This document shows, piece after piece, positions 21,308 to 29,781 of a stretch of 64,000 bases of DNA. The notes under the pieces are model-generated. The model worked only from the letters and a program-made list of their open reading frames with translations, had not been told where the DNA came from and searched no databases. Positions within the stretch are counted from its first letter, which is position 1; every line of letters begins with the position of its first letter. The translations under genes were made by a program, and so were the position numbers. The DNA lies in the NCBI RefSeq assembly GCF_041260665.1, contig NZ_JBGCCT010000008.1, positions 248,001 to 312,000 of the forward strand, in the 5' to 3' direction. This stretch comes from Catenulispora sp. GP43. GTDB lineage: Bacteria; Actinomycetota; Actinomycetes; Streptomycetales; Catenulisporaceae.

Positions 21308-24120
21308 TACGCCACACCGCCGAGCCCGGACATCATCGCCGGCGAGAACGCCTCGCGGGCCATGCCGCTGATCGCGCCGTTCTCCTCCAGACTGGCCAGG
21401 ATGCGGGCTTCGAAGCCCTCCCGGTCCACGCCCTCCGGGGCGAAGCCGGCGCGCAGGGCAGCGTCCATCAGCTCCCAGACGCCGAGTTCACCGTGGCACA
21501 GCGTGTGGTTCCAGCCCATGCCGTGGCCGTAGGCGGCGATCGCGGCGCGTCGCAGCACACTGTCGACGCCGTCGGCCGGCCAGCCGCGGCGTGCCAGGTC
21601 CAGCTGGGTCAGGGCGATCCCGACCGAGCCGTGGCACCAGGCGTTGGCGGTCAGGCCGGGTTCGATCTCGCGCAGGTCGGTCCAGCCGCCGGCGGCCTCG
21701 TCGTAGCAGGACTCCTCGAAGGCGAACGCGGCGCGCGCCGTCTCGGCGGCCCGGGCGTCGCCGGTGGCCAGCGCGAGCCGGGCCAGGGCCCAGCCGATAC
21801 CCGAGGCTCCGTGCGCGCAGCCGCCCAGGCCCCCGGGCCAGCGCGTGGTCGGCCAGGCGACGCCGACGTCCCTGGTCAGCGCGGCGTCGCACAGCACGGT
21901 GCCGATGTGCCCAGCGATGTCAGTCCACTGCTGCTCGCCGGTCACCGCGCTCAGCTGGAGCAGCGGCACGATGGCCCCGGCCGGTCCGGAGACGATCTCG
22001 TACTCCTCGGCGTCGCCGATGGCCTCGGGGATCTGGGCGGCCAGCGCCCGGGCCCGGTCCAGGGCTTCGTCGCCGACCACGCCGAGGCGGGGCAAGGTGA
22101 GCCAGGTCCACATCTCCGACCCGAGGCCGACCCAGCCGCCGGGCTCGCGGGGCCGCATCGCCACGCCGTCGGCGCGCAGCTTCGCCGCGTGGTCGCCGGC
22201 CAGCCGGATGGTCTGGACCGTGGCGTCGAGCAGCGGCGGCAGTTCCGCGATCGGATCGGCGCGGCCGCACTGGGTCTCCTGCTGGTAGGCGGCCAGCAGC
22301 AGGGCCACGCCCGGCAGTCCGCTGTACAGGTCCGGGCTGAGCGGCTGGACCACCCAGCCGGTGAGGCTGAGCACCGGCGCGATCCAGGTCGCGGTGCCGT
22401 CCGCGCCGCGGGTCGCGCTGTCGCGGACCTCCCGGACCAGACCCGCTGCCAGGGTTCTGCGACGCTTGTCGACGTCCTGCGTGCTGATGACGGTCGGCGG
22501 CCGCAGTCCCTTGCTGGGCGTCCAGTCCGAGTTCAGATACGCGCTGACCAAGCTCGCGCGAATGATGCCGCGATCGAACTCCAGATCGGCGCCGCGCCAG
22601 CGGGTCAGCGCGTCGGCCACCAGGTCCCGCTCCGGCAGCCAGTGCGTGCCGTCGGGGCCGGTGAGCCGGCCGGTGTGGGGCGTGGTGCCGAAGTAGGGGA
22701 TGTCGCCGGTGAGCAGATCGGCGATCTCGGCCGCGACGACGTCCGGGTCGCTGGGCGCCGCCGAGGATTGCTGTGCCATCTGGACGAATAGGCCGGTGGC
22801 GCGGTGCACGGCGGCCGGCTCGTCGTGCAGCGAGACCGGGTGCCAGAGCATGCGCGCGACTTCTTCGTAGACATCGGTGGCGCGCAGCACCATGCGGATC
22901 TGGCAGTCGCCGAAGGCCGCCATCGCCGCTTCCAGAATGTCGGCGTCATCGGCGGCGGCCAGCGCGGCCGAGCCTTCTTCGAACCCTGCCGCGACCGTCT
23001 CCCAGTGGTCGGCCAGGGCCGGCTTCGGGCTGGGCAGGCTGGCGCCGGGCTGCGGTGTGGCCTCGGCGTAGCCCAGATGCGCGTGGTCGGTGCCGGCGTC
23101 GATGATGACCGGGACCTGCCCCGCGGGCTGCTCGTCCGGCAGCGCGCCCACGGAGGAGGAGTCGACGCCGCGCCAGCCCAGGGCCGCGCCCCGGTTCGGG
23201 AGCATGCCGACGCGCAGCACGGTCTCGTCCACGAGCCTGGCCGCCGCGTCCACCGCCAGGCCCATGCCGGAGGGCGGGCCCTGCGGGATGGTGCTGAACA
23301 GGGTTTCGCAGTCCACGACGACCGGGACCGGGCCGTGCGCGATGACGTTCTCGGTGTGCAGGTCGCTGCCGCCGAGCAGGCGCATCACGGCCAGCCAGTG
23401 GCCGACGCCGCGGTAGAACGTGCTCAGCTCGGCCTCGGAGGCGCAGTAGCGGTGTTCGATGAACTCGCTCCAGCCGTAGCCGTCGCGGGTGATGACGTCG
23501 GGGACGCGGATGCGCGTGGCCGCCGGGACGTCGGGCAGGACCGTGTCCAGCAGGCTTCTCAGGGCTTTGTCGACGTCGACCGGGCGGGGCTTGTAGACGA
23601 CTTTGGCCTGATCGAGTTCCAGGATCGCCACGGACTGTCCGCCGCGATGGCTGTCGCCGGCTCCGAAGTCGACATGGCGCAGCTCGCCGGGGTCGACTCG
23701 GGTGAGGGCGGTCAGAGTGCTGCGATCCGCGGCGAAACGGCGGGCCAGCGTCAGCGCGGCATCGGCACGGCGCTGCATGACGGTGTCCAGGCGCGCGCCC
23801 AGAGTCGGGTAGCGGCTGCCCAGGGAGTGCCAGAATCGGGGGTCGTCGGCGATCTTCAGGAACTCGGTCCAGCGGCCGGCCGAGTCCTGGGCGCTCAGCC
23901 GCCCGGTCACGCGCGCGGCGTTGAGTTCGAGAAGCAGGACCCTGCTGACCTTGCGGTGGACGGTTTCCAGGATGGCGCGCTCGGCGGCCTCGGCGATCGC
24001 GGCGCGCTCCGGGCCGGACAGCGGTTCGACGGCGGCGAGCCGGGCCGCCAGGCCGGCCGAGATCGGCGCGGCCAGGCAGCCCAGTGCTCCGGCGAACTCG
24101 CCGGAGAAGCGGGGGGTCAC
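21241..24120 (-). CDS. lanM: Class II lanthipeptide synthetase LanM
   Basis: The 959-residue bifunctional enzyme dehydrates Ser/Thr and then forms thioether rings with Cys. The N-terminal dehydratase domain (about 60-440) has HVDFGAGDSHRGGQSVAILEL, VVYKPRPVDVDKAL, GGSDLHTENVIAHG and VVVDCETLF, which supply the phosphotransfer residues. The C-terminal LanC-like cyclase (about 570-955) has GGCAHGASGIGW, NAWCHGSVGI (Cys829) and TLCHGELG (Cys875, His876); the cysteine-to-cysteine spacing of 46 equals that of NisC, so the zinc site looks complete. The start is GTG at 24120, 7 bases after the precursor stop, so it is probably co-transcribed with and coupled to lanA. A full-length, intact enzyme. 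Confidence 0.95.
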   Translation of the reverse strand: MTPRFSGEFAGALGCLAAPISAGLAARLAAVEPLSGPERAAIAEAAERAILETVHRKVSRVLLLELNAARVTGRLSAQDSAGRWTEFLKIADDPRFWHSLGSRYPTLGARLDTVMQRRADAALTLARRFAADRSTLTALTRVDPGELRHVDFGAGDSHRGGQSVAILELDQAKVVYKPRPVDVDKALRSLLDTVLPDVPAATRIRVPDVITRDGYGWSEFIEHRYCASEAELSTFYRGVGHWLAVMRLLGGSDLHTENVIAHGPVPVVVDCETLFSTIPQGPPSGMGLAVDAAARLVDETVLRVGMLPNRGAALGWRGVDSSSVGALPDEQPAGQVPVIIDAGTDHAHLGYAEATPQPGASLPSPKPALADHWETVAAGFEEGSAALAAADDADILEAAMAAFGDCQIRMVLRATDVYEEVARMLWHPVSLHDEPAAVHRATGLFVQMAQQSSAAPSDPDVVAAEIADLLTGDIPYFGTTPHTGRLTGPDGTHWLPERDLVADALTRWRGADLEFDRGIIRASLVSAYLNSDWTPSKGLRPPTVISTQDVDKRRRTLAAGLVREVRDSATRGADGTATWIAPVLSLTGWVVQPLSPDLYSGLPGVALLLAAYQQETQCGRADPIAELPPLLDATVQTIRLAGDHAAKLRADGVAMRPREPGGWVGLGSEMWTWLTLPRLGVVGDEALDRARALAAQIPEAIGDAEEYEIVSGPAGAIVPLLQLSAVTGEQQWTDIAGHIGTVLCDAALTRDVGVAWPTTRWPGGLGGCAHGASGIGWALARLALATGDARAAETARAAFAFEESCYDEAAGGWTDLREIEPGLTANAWCHGSVGIALTQLDLARRGWPADGVDSVLRRAAIAAYGHGMGWNHTLCHGELGVWELMDAALRAGFAPEGVDREGFEARILASLEENGAISGMAREAFSPAMMSGLGGVAYQLLRMGEGSALPSVMVLDDPL

Positions 24121-24127
24121 CTGAGCG

Positions 24128-24322
24128 TCAGCAGCACTCGCCGCCGCGCGAGGCGGTGCAGGAGCTGCACGTGCCCCGGGTGATGATGACCACGGCGCCG
24201 ACGATGTCGGCCTCGGCGTACTTGCCGCCGGTGTACAGCGGGCCGGCCGGGCTTTCGTCGGCCGAGCTCAGCCAGCTGCTGATGACGTCGTCGACGCGGC
24301 CGAGGACTTCGGTTTTGGGCAT
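24128..24322 (-). CDS. lanA: Class II lanthipeptide precursor peptide LanA
   Basis: The 64-residue peptide lies directly upstream of lanM. The leader (about 1-43) is acidic and helix-prone (EVLGRVDDVISSWLSSADES), then PAGPLYTGGKYAEADIVGA. The proposed core, from about residue 44, is VVIITRGTCSSCTASRG followed by GECC. It holds four Cys (two as a terminal pair) and six Ser/Thr, enough for up to four rings. The GA before the core resembles class II double-glycine-type cleavage sites, but the linked transporter has no C39 protease. ATG 24322 follows a strong GGAGGT with 5-base spacing. The core matches no lantibiotic I recall (not mersacidin, cinnamycin, lacticin 481 or actagardine). Cleavage site and ring pattern are inference. 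Confidence 0.9.
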   Translation of the reverse strand: MPKTEVLGRVDDVISSWLSSADESPAGPLYTGGKYAEADIVGAVVIITRGTCSSCTASRGGECC

Positions 24323-24399
24323 GCGGGACCTCCGGAGGTGGAAGGAAGGTGGCGGGGTACGGACCGCGGATCACCGTCTGGTTCGTCCCCAATGTGTTC

Positions 24400-24428
24400 T
24401 GTATATATCTCACTGTGCGGACTGACAA
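24400..24428 (-). promoter_or_regulatory. Sigma70-type promoter of lanA-lanM
   Basis: On the minus strand, TTGTCA (24428-24423), a 17-base spacer and TATACA (24405-24400) form a near-consensus housekeeping promoter in an unusually AT-rich patch. Transcription would begin near 24393, giving a leader of about 70 bases before lanA. Confidence 0.65.
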
Positions 24429-24493
24429 GCAGGAAGATACGCGTATTTGTACTCATTCAGTGGCTGACAGGGTACTGACATCTATCGAGGCGC

Positions 24494-25399
24494 ATGATGA
24501 CTGATATGCCGGGTCCGGACCGGGATGCGATGCGGGCGGTGGCGGCGTCCCTCGGCGACCGGGCGAACGCGATGGCGGCCCGGGGACGGGTGGCCGAGGT
24601 GCCGGCGCTGTGGGAGGAGGCGATCGCCGCTCTGCCCGACGAGGCGTCGCGAGCATTGATCACCCTGGCCTACGCCTGGTACCAGGCGCTGCACGGGGAG
24701 GTCGAGCACGGGATACGGCTGGCGGCGGGTCTGCGGGATTGTCCGGTGCCGCCGGTGCCGGGGCAGGTCAGGGTTCTGGTACGGAACCGGACGCGGGTCG
24801 AGCCGGAGGTAGTGGAGCGCACCTGGCATGCCGTGACGGGGGAGGGGCTTGCCCCGTGGGCGTTCTTCGCCGACGAGGACATCGATGCTGTCGCGGCATG
24901 GATCTCGGCGCTGTCGTGGGAGGAGTCCAGGGCGCTGTATGACGCGCGAGTCAGCCGACTGGCTTCACAGGATGCTGACGAAGTGCTCGTGGAGATCGCC
25001 TCCGGTGATCCCCGGCTGCGCACCGCGATCGCGGTCCACCGGGCCGTTCTGGTGCTCGGCGCCGATGCCGGCTACCACGCGTTGAGCGGCCCGAAGGCGG
25101 CCTCCGACGTGGCCGGCGCCGCGATCACGGCCGGGGACTGGGGCGCGTTGCGGGCGTGCGGGACGATCGAGTTGACCGTGCACGGCAGGGCTTTCCTGGG
25201 CGGCGTGTACGGGGTGACCGCGGAGCTGATGGCAGCCGGTGACACCTCCGTGCCGCCGGCGATCGCCGATCGGGTCGCCGCCTTGGCGCTCGACGCGCAG
25301 CCCTGGGAGCGGGCGCGGGCCGCCGCGGATCTGGCGGCCATCGGCGACACCTCGATCACCGCGTTGCTGAGCGCGATCCCGGAATCCTCTGACAGGTAA
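24494..25399 (+). CDS. Hypothetical helical protein, divergent from lanA
   Basis: I do not recognise this 301-residue protein. It is soluble, has no signal peptide, and is predicted from its pattern to be mostly helical with Ala-rich amphipathic helices (VAEVPALWEEAIAALPDEASRALITLAYAWYQALHGEVEHGIRLAAGL). That pattern suggests a repeat or TPR-like N-half. A second half has IDAVAAWISALSWEESRALYDARVSRLA and WGALRACGTIELTVHGRAFLGGVYG. It shares a 171-base AT-rich promoter region with lanA. A role in the lanthipeptide locus (regulation or immunity) is possible but unsupported. ATG 24494 or 24497 both fit a GAGG ribosome-binding site. Confidence 0.75.
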   Translation: MMTDMPGPDRDAMRAVAASLGDRANAMAARGRVAEVPALWEEAIAALPDEASRALITLAYAWYQALHGEVEHGIRLAAGLRDCPVPPVPGQVRVLVRNRTRVEPEVVERTWHAVTGEGLAPWAFFADEDIDAVAAWISALSWEESRALYDARVSRLASQDADEVLVEIASGDPRLRTAIAVHRAVLVLGADAGYHALSGPKAASDVAGAAITAGDWGALRACGTIELTVHGRAFLGGVYGVTAELMAAGDTSVPPAIADRVAALALDAQPWERARAAADLAAIGDTSITALLSAIPESSDR

Positions 25400-25460
25400 C
25401 GTTCCCACGTTCGGTAGCAGGCCATTGACAGCGTCACAGAGTACTTCGACACTCCGAGAT

Positions 25461-27821
25461 GTGAACGTTCCCTTCGATCGGGCCCGATTGCGCCGGCCCG
25501 CAGTGCTCCTGTTCGCCCTCAGCCTGAGCTTCGCAGGCTTCATGCACGGCACCGCGCGTGCCGCGACCACGACCGCGAACGGATTGGCGGCCACCTTCGA
25601 CAACGCGGGCATCAGCGACGACTCGGCGCCGACCGCGGCCGACCTGGACGGGGTCGGGTCGGCCTTCTCCGCGCAGGCGCTGGCCGCCGACGGCTGGTCG
25701 CCGGGGGCGGTGGTCACCCTGGCCGACGGGGCGCGGGTGAGCGTGCCGCAGATCGCGCCGGGCCAGAACGACGACACCGTCGCCGCCGGCCAGACGTTCG
25801 CCGACGCCGGCTCCGGCGGCGCCCTGGACCTGGTGGCGACCAGCACGAACGGCACCACGGCCGGAACCGGGACGGTGACCTACGCCGACGGGACGAAGCA
25901 GAGCTTTGCGATGTCCGTGCCGGACTGGTGGACCGGGACCGTCGCGATCGCCGCGGTGGCGCCCTACCGGAACTCCACCGGCGGGCGGCAGGTGCACCAG
26001 GTGAGCCTGTTCACGACCACCGTGCCGCTGATCGCCGGCAAGGCCGTGGCGTCGGTGACGCTGCCGAACGCTACAGGGGGCAGCGGTTCGGCGATGCACG
26101 TGTTCGCGGCGGCCTTCGCGCCGACGGCGCCGGCGGCGGGCCTGGCCTCGGCGTTCAACAATGTCGGCATCAGCGATGACAGCGACGTCACCGGCGCGAA
26201 CCTGGACGGCTACGGCAACAGCTTCTCCCAGCAGGACCTGATGGCGGCCGGCTGGTCGCCGGGCGCGCGCGTGGTGGCCGGCGCCGCGTCCTTGGCGCTG
26301 CCGCAGGTCGCGGCGGGCCAGCCGGACAACGTGGTGGCCAACGGGCAGCGGATCGCCTACTCGGCCTCCGGCAGTGCCCTGAGTTTCCTGGCGACGAGTA
26401 CGGACGGCGCCGCGTCGGGTTCGGGGACGCTGACGTACAGCGACGGCAGCACGCAGAACTACACGCTGGGCACGCCGGACTGGATCACCGGGGCGACGGA
26501 CACGATGGCGGTGTCGCTGCCGCACTGGAACCAGGCGGGCGGCCAGGCGGCGGCCACGGCGAAGCTCTACGTGGAGTCGGTGCCGCTGGCGGCGGGCAAG
26601 ACGCTGGCCTCGCTGACGCTGCCGACCCTGGTGTCCCCGCCGGCCGGCAACGAGCTGCACGTCTTCGCGCTCGGCGTGCGCGCCTCGGCCGGGGCGTTCA
26701 GCGGCAGCTGGGCCGCGGCGGCCGACGACGGGCTGGTGCCGGGGCCGTGGACGAACCGCACGCTGCGGATGGTGGAGCATTCGAGCGTCGGCGGCACGCA
26801 GGTCCGGGTGCGGCTGGACAACGCGTTCGTCGGCGTGCCGGTGAACGTCGGGCACGTCACGGTCGCGGTGCAGAGCAGCACCTCGGTCGCCACCGGCGCC
26901 CCGGCCACGCTGACCTTCACCGGGAATCAGGCCACGACGATTCCCGGCGGCGGCCAGGCGATCAGCGACGCGGTGCCGTTCACCGTCCCGGCCGACGCGA
27001 ACCTGCTGGTGAGCGTGTACTTCCCGGGCACGGTGCAGCTGGAGTCGCAGCACAGCCTCGGCATGCAGGACATGTACTCCACGGCGGACAACGCCGGGGA
27101 TCAGACCACTGATGTCGGCAACTACCCGGTGAACAACACCTTCGGCTTCTGGACGCTGCTGTCCGGCGTGGACGTGGTCCCCAGCGGCCCGGCCGTCGGC
27201 ACCGTGGTCGCCCTCGGCGACTCGATCACCGACGGCGTCGGCTCGACCTACAACGGCAACGACCGCTGGCCCAACGATCTGTGGCGCCGCCTGTCCGCCA
27301 GCCAGTACCCGCACCGGGGCGTGATCGACGAGGGCATCAGCGCGAACCGGGTGGTGAGCGACGACTTCACCGGCGTGCAGGGCAGCGGCAACGGCGGAAT
27401 CAGCGCCCTGAGCCGCCTGGACCGCGACGTGCTGAGCCAGAGCAATGTCAGGACCCTGCTCGTCCTGGAGGGGGTCAACGACATCAAGTCCGGCACCTCC
27501 GCCGACGCCGTCATCGCCGGCCTGAAGCAGATCGCCGCCGCGGCGCACGCCAAGGGCATCACGGTGATCGCCGCCACCGTCACCCCCTTCGAGGGCTACA
27601 GCGCCTGGACCAGCGCTTATGAGACGCAGCGGCAGGCGGTGAACAGCTTCGTGCGCAACAACGGCGGGGTGTTCGACAGCTACGTCGACTTCGACGCGAC
27701 GGTGCGGGATCCGGCGAATCCGGCGGCGCTGCTGGCGGCTTACGACAGCGGCGATCACCTGCACCCGAGCTCGGCGGGGTATCAGGCGATGGCGAATGTG
27801 GTGGATCTGTCGAAGTTGTGA
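25461..27821 (+). CDS. Secreted SGNH/GDSL hydrolase with two N-terminal beta-sandwich domains
   Basis: About 786 residues. I choose GTG 25461 (MNVPFDRARLRRP) because it gives a clean signal peptide (AVLLFALSLSFAGFMHGTARAA); a TTG twelve codons upstream is the alternative. Two related beta-sandwich domains (about 35-220 and 225-415) begin LAATFDNAGISDDSA and LASAFNNVGISDDSD and resemble the C-terminus of the alpha-galactosidase at 16879. A further beta domain (about 420-590) precedes the SGNH hydrolase domain (about 600-786), with block I VVALGDSITDGVGS (nucleophile Ser), VLEGVNDI (block III Asn) and the catalytic pair in DHLHPSSAGY. Likely an extracellular esterase that deacylates plant polysaccharide. 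No link to the lanthipeptide genes is evident. Confidence 0.88.
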   Translation: MNVPFDRARLRRPAVLLFALSLSFAGFMHGTARAATTTANGLAATFDNAGISDDSAPTAADLDGVGSAFSAQALAADGWSPGAVVTLADGARVSVPQIAPGQNDDTVAAGQTFADAGSGGALDLVATSTNGTTAGTGTVTYADGTKQSFAMSVPDWWTGTVAIAAVAPYRNSTGGRQVHQVSLFTTTVPLIAGKAVASVTLPNATGGSGSAMHVFAAAFAPTAPAAGLASAFNNVGISDDSDVTGANLDGYGNSFSQQDLMAAGWSPGARVVAGAASLALPQVAAGQPDNVVANGQRIAYSASGSALSFLATSTDGAASGSGTLTYSDGSTQNYTLGTPDWITGATDTMAVSLPHWNQAGGQAAATAKLYVESVPLAAGKTLASLTLPTLVSPPAGNELHVFALGVRASAGAFSGSWAAAADDGLVPGPWTNRTLRMVEHSSVGGTQVRVRLDNAFVGVPVNVGHVTVAVQSSTSVATGAPATLTFTGNQATTIPGGGQAISDAVPFTVPADANLLVSVYFPGTVQLESQHSLGMQDMYSTADNAGDQTTDVGNYPVNNTFGFWTLLSGVDVVPSGPAVGTVVALGDSITDGVGSTYNGNDRWPNDLWRRLSASQYPHRGVIDEGISANRVVSDDFTGVQGSGNGGISALSRLDRDVLSQSNVRTLLVLEGVNDIKSGTSADAVIAGLKQIAAAAHAKGITVIAATVTPFEGYSAWTSAYETQRQAVNSFVRNNGGVFDSYVDFDATVRDPANPAALLAAYDSGDHLHPSSAGYQAMANVVDLSKL

Positions 27822-27830
27822 GGTGAGGGG

Positions 27831-28604
27831 TTAGACAGAGCTCGATGACGGGCTGATCGCGGCTTGCGCGATGAGCTGCGCCGTCTGGTTCCCAGCGCGC
27901 AGAACGCGGTCGGAATCGCTCGGGACACAGCGGCGCAGCTCGGGGTCGTACACGGTCATGACGACGCCGGCGTGGTCCGCGTCGAGCTCGGTGAGGGTGG
28001 TCGGCCAGCCTCGTCGGCGTAGGGCGGTGTGCAGGCGGCGGGGTTGGTCGACGTCGACGATGGTGTCGGCGGTGCCGTGGATCAGATGGATGGGGATGGG
28101 TGATGCGGCCAGCTCGACGGTCTCGGTCTCGGTGTCGCCGTCGCCGCCGCCGAGCCGGTCCATCGCCCCCTGGCCGGTGAGCGGATCCGCGGTGACGTAG
28201 CCCCCGGCGGCTGCGACGACGGCTCGCGGCCGCCAGCTGTCGAGCGCTGCGGCGTCCAGGGCGACGGCCACCGCGATCTTGGCGCCGCGCGACCAGCCGG
28301 CCAGCGTGCTCCGTGTCGCGTCGCCGCCGAAGTCGGCTGCGTACTGCTGAACGAATGCGGCGGACTCGCGCAGGTGGGTGCGTCCGGCGTCCTCGGCGTC
28401 GGGCCGCCAGTCCGGGACGAAGCACACCACGCCGAGGGAAGCCGTCGCCCTGGCCAGGGGAGCCAGGACGTCGCGTTCGTCGGGGCCGCTGCCGTGCCAC
28501 AGCAGGACGACGGGGTGGGCCTGCTCGTCGGCGTCGGGGCCGTAGACATCCAGGCGCTGGCCGCTGTCTCCGAACGCGAGCCCGCTGATCACTGAGATGT
28601 TCAC
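27831..28604 (-). CDS. Alpha/beta hydrolase (esterase/dienelactone-hydrolase-like)
   Basis: The 257-residue protein has the fold's elements in order: HPVVLLWHGSGPDERDVLAPLA (oxyanion region), GWSRGAK (nucleophile elbow, Ser near 118), IPIHLIHGTADTIVDVDQP (Asp) and DADHAGVV (His). The elbow is GxSxG with Arg in the fourth place. The substrate is unknown. It begins at GTG 28604, overlapping the stop of the aminoglycoside-phosphotransferase-like gene (GTGA), so they form a two-gene operon. The longer frame upstream is the opposite reading of that neighbour and is rejected. Confidence 0.85.
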   Translation of the reverse strand: MNISVISGLAFGDSGQRLDVYGPDADEQAHPVVLLWHGSGPDERDVLAPLARATASLGVVCFVPDWRPDAEDAGRTHLRESAAFVQQYAADFGGDATRSTLAGWSRGAKIAVAVALDAAALDSWRPRAVVAAAGGYVTADPLTGQGAMDRLGGGDGDTETETVELAASPIPIHLIHGTADTIVDVDQPRRLHTALRRRGWPTTLTELDADHAGVVMTVYDPELRRCVPSDSDRVLRAGNQTAQLIAQAAISPSSSSV

Positions 28605-29692
28605 TCGGCTTCTCTTTCCTGTTCGGCGTCGGCGAGGTGGCGTAGCTGCCGCACCGGGTGAGCGAGCGGCAACTCGGCTTCGGGCGCGTAGTCCGGCCAG
28701 TGTATGAGCCCGCGCAGGGCGAAGCCGGTGCGGTGGAACCAGTGGCGCTCGGGCGTGGTCGCCAGGGCCGGGTAGGCCTCGGTGAGCCAGGGCACGATGG
28801 CCGGCCGGCCGTTGTCGGGGCGCTGGCCGTCGACCCAGGCCCAGAATGACGGCAGGGTGAGGTCGATGTCGCGCGGGCCGAGGCGGGACCATTCGAAGTC
28901 CAGGAGCGCGATGATGCGGCCGTCCTCGATGAGGACGTTGGCAGGGGTGCAGTCGGCGTGTAGGAGGACGTCGGCGGTGCGGTCGATCGGCAGGGCGATA
29001 CCGGCCCCGGCCCCGGCTGCGGCGGTGGCGGTGGCCGACAGGCGGGCGGCGATCCGGTCGAGTATGGCCGCGTCCACATACGGCCGGTCGCGGGCGTGCT
29101 CGATGAGCCGGTGCAGGTGGGCGGCGGCCAACGGTGTCAGGGTACTGGCGGCGATGCGCACCGGGTCGGTTTCGGTGTCGGCGGCCTCGGCTGCGCGGTA
29201 GCGCTCCAGGATCGCCGCGGGCGGGTGCCATTCGTGCAGGCGCCGCATAATGTCCGCGAGCTGTGTGACGTAGTCGTGGAGCACCGGCGCGGGCTCGGAT
29301 TGCCAGGCGTGCCATAACGACGTCGCGTGGTGGCGCTTGACCAGCATCCAGCTCAGGGCGCCGTCGCGTCCGCAGTCCAGGACCCGCGGCCCCGGGACGC
29401 CCTCCGGAAGCACCATCGCGAGTTCGGATTCGCGTACCAGCCGGTCGACGTCGCCGCGCCAGCACACCCGCAGGACGGCCTCCGGCAGCAGCCAGGCGTC
29501 GTTGGAGCCGCTCTCGACGAACACCTCGTCGCCGGTCAAGGACAGCCCGGCCGACCGCGCGATCCGTGCCAGCCGCTGCCGCGCGACCGCCTCGTCCCAC
29601 GGCCAGTGCGGGGTGCCGTCGATGACCGGGACTTCGCCGTCGGGGAGGTTGTAGGGGCCGGTGAAGCGGGCGATGTCGGCGGCGGTCGTCAT
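28601..29692 (-). CDS. Aminoglycoside phosphotransferase (APH)-fold kinase
   Basis: The 363-residue protein has the small-molecule kinase core: Brenner-type LLHADCTPANVLIEDG (catalytic Asp and Asn) near residue 238 and LLDFEWSRLGPRDIDL, the metal-binding DFE motif. The N-lobe strand DAWLLPEAVLRVCWRG replaces a clear glycine loop. Substrates of such chromosomal APH-fold proteins range from antibiotics to sugars and amino alcohols, and resistance cannot be claimed. It is co-directional with and overlaps the alpha/beta hydrolase. Confidence 0.88.
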   Translation of the reverse strand: MTTAADIARFTGPYNLPDGEVPVIDGTPHWPWDEAVARQRLARIARSAGLSLTGDEVFVESGSNDAWLLPEAVLRVCWRGDVDRLVRESELAMVLPEGVPGPRVLDCGRDGALSWMLVKRHHATSLWHAWQSEPAPVLHDYVTQLADIMRRLHEWHPPAAILERYRAAEAADTETDPVRIAASTLTPLAAAHLHRLIEHARDRPYVDAAILDRIAARLSATATAAAGAGAGIALPIDRTADVLLHADCTPANVLIEDGRIIALLDFEWSRLGPRDIDLTLPSFWAWVDGQRPDNGRPAIVPWLTEAYPALATTPERHWFHRTGFALRGLIHWPDYAPEAELPLAHPVRQLRHLADAEQEREAE

Positions 29693-29736
29693 GGTCCGAG
29701 GCTACCGGGCAGCCGAAGCAGAAGGCTGAGACCGAA

Positions 29737-29771
29737 GAGGCGGCGGCGGCCGCCGAGACCGCCGCCGCCTC
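29737..29771 (-). terminator. Hairpin terminator of the fused acyl-CoA carboxylase gene
   Basis: A perfect 13-bp stem (GAGGCGGCGGCGG with its complement, 9-base loop) lies 10 bases past the carboxylase TAA. There is no T-tract. Confidence 0.6.
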
Positions 29772-29781
29772 ATCAGCCCCC

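Noticed and set aside
24128-24322. Class I or class III/IV lanthipeptide instead of class II
   Set aside because: The synthetase is one LanM chain with a DUF4135-type dehydratase and a zinc-bearing LanC end; no LanB or kinase-type domain is present.
25434-27764. A 776-codon minus-strand frame opposite the SGNH hydrolase
   Set aside because: Low-complexity composition and full overlap with a protein that has a signal peptide and catalytic motifs.
28601-29692. Aminoglycoside resistance gene
   Set aside because: Only the general APH fold is supported; chromosomal APH-like kinases act on many substrates and there is no sign of transfer.
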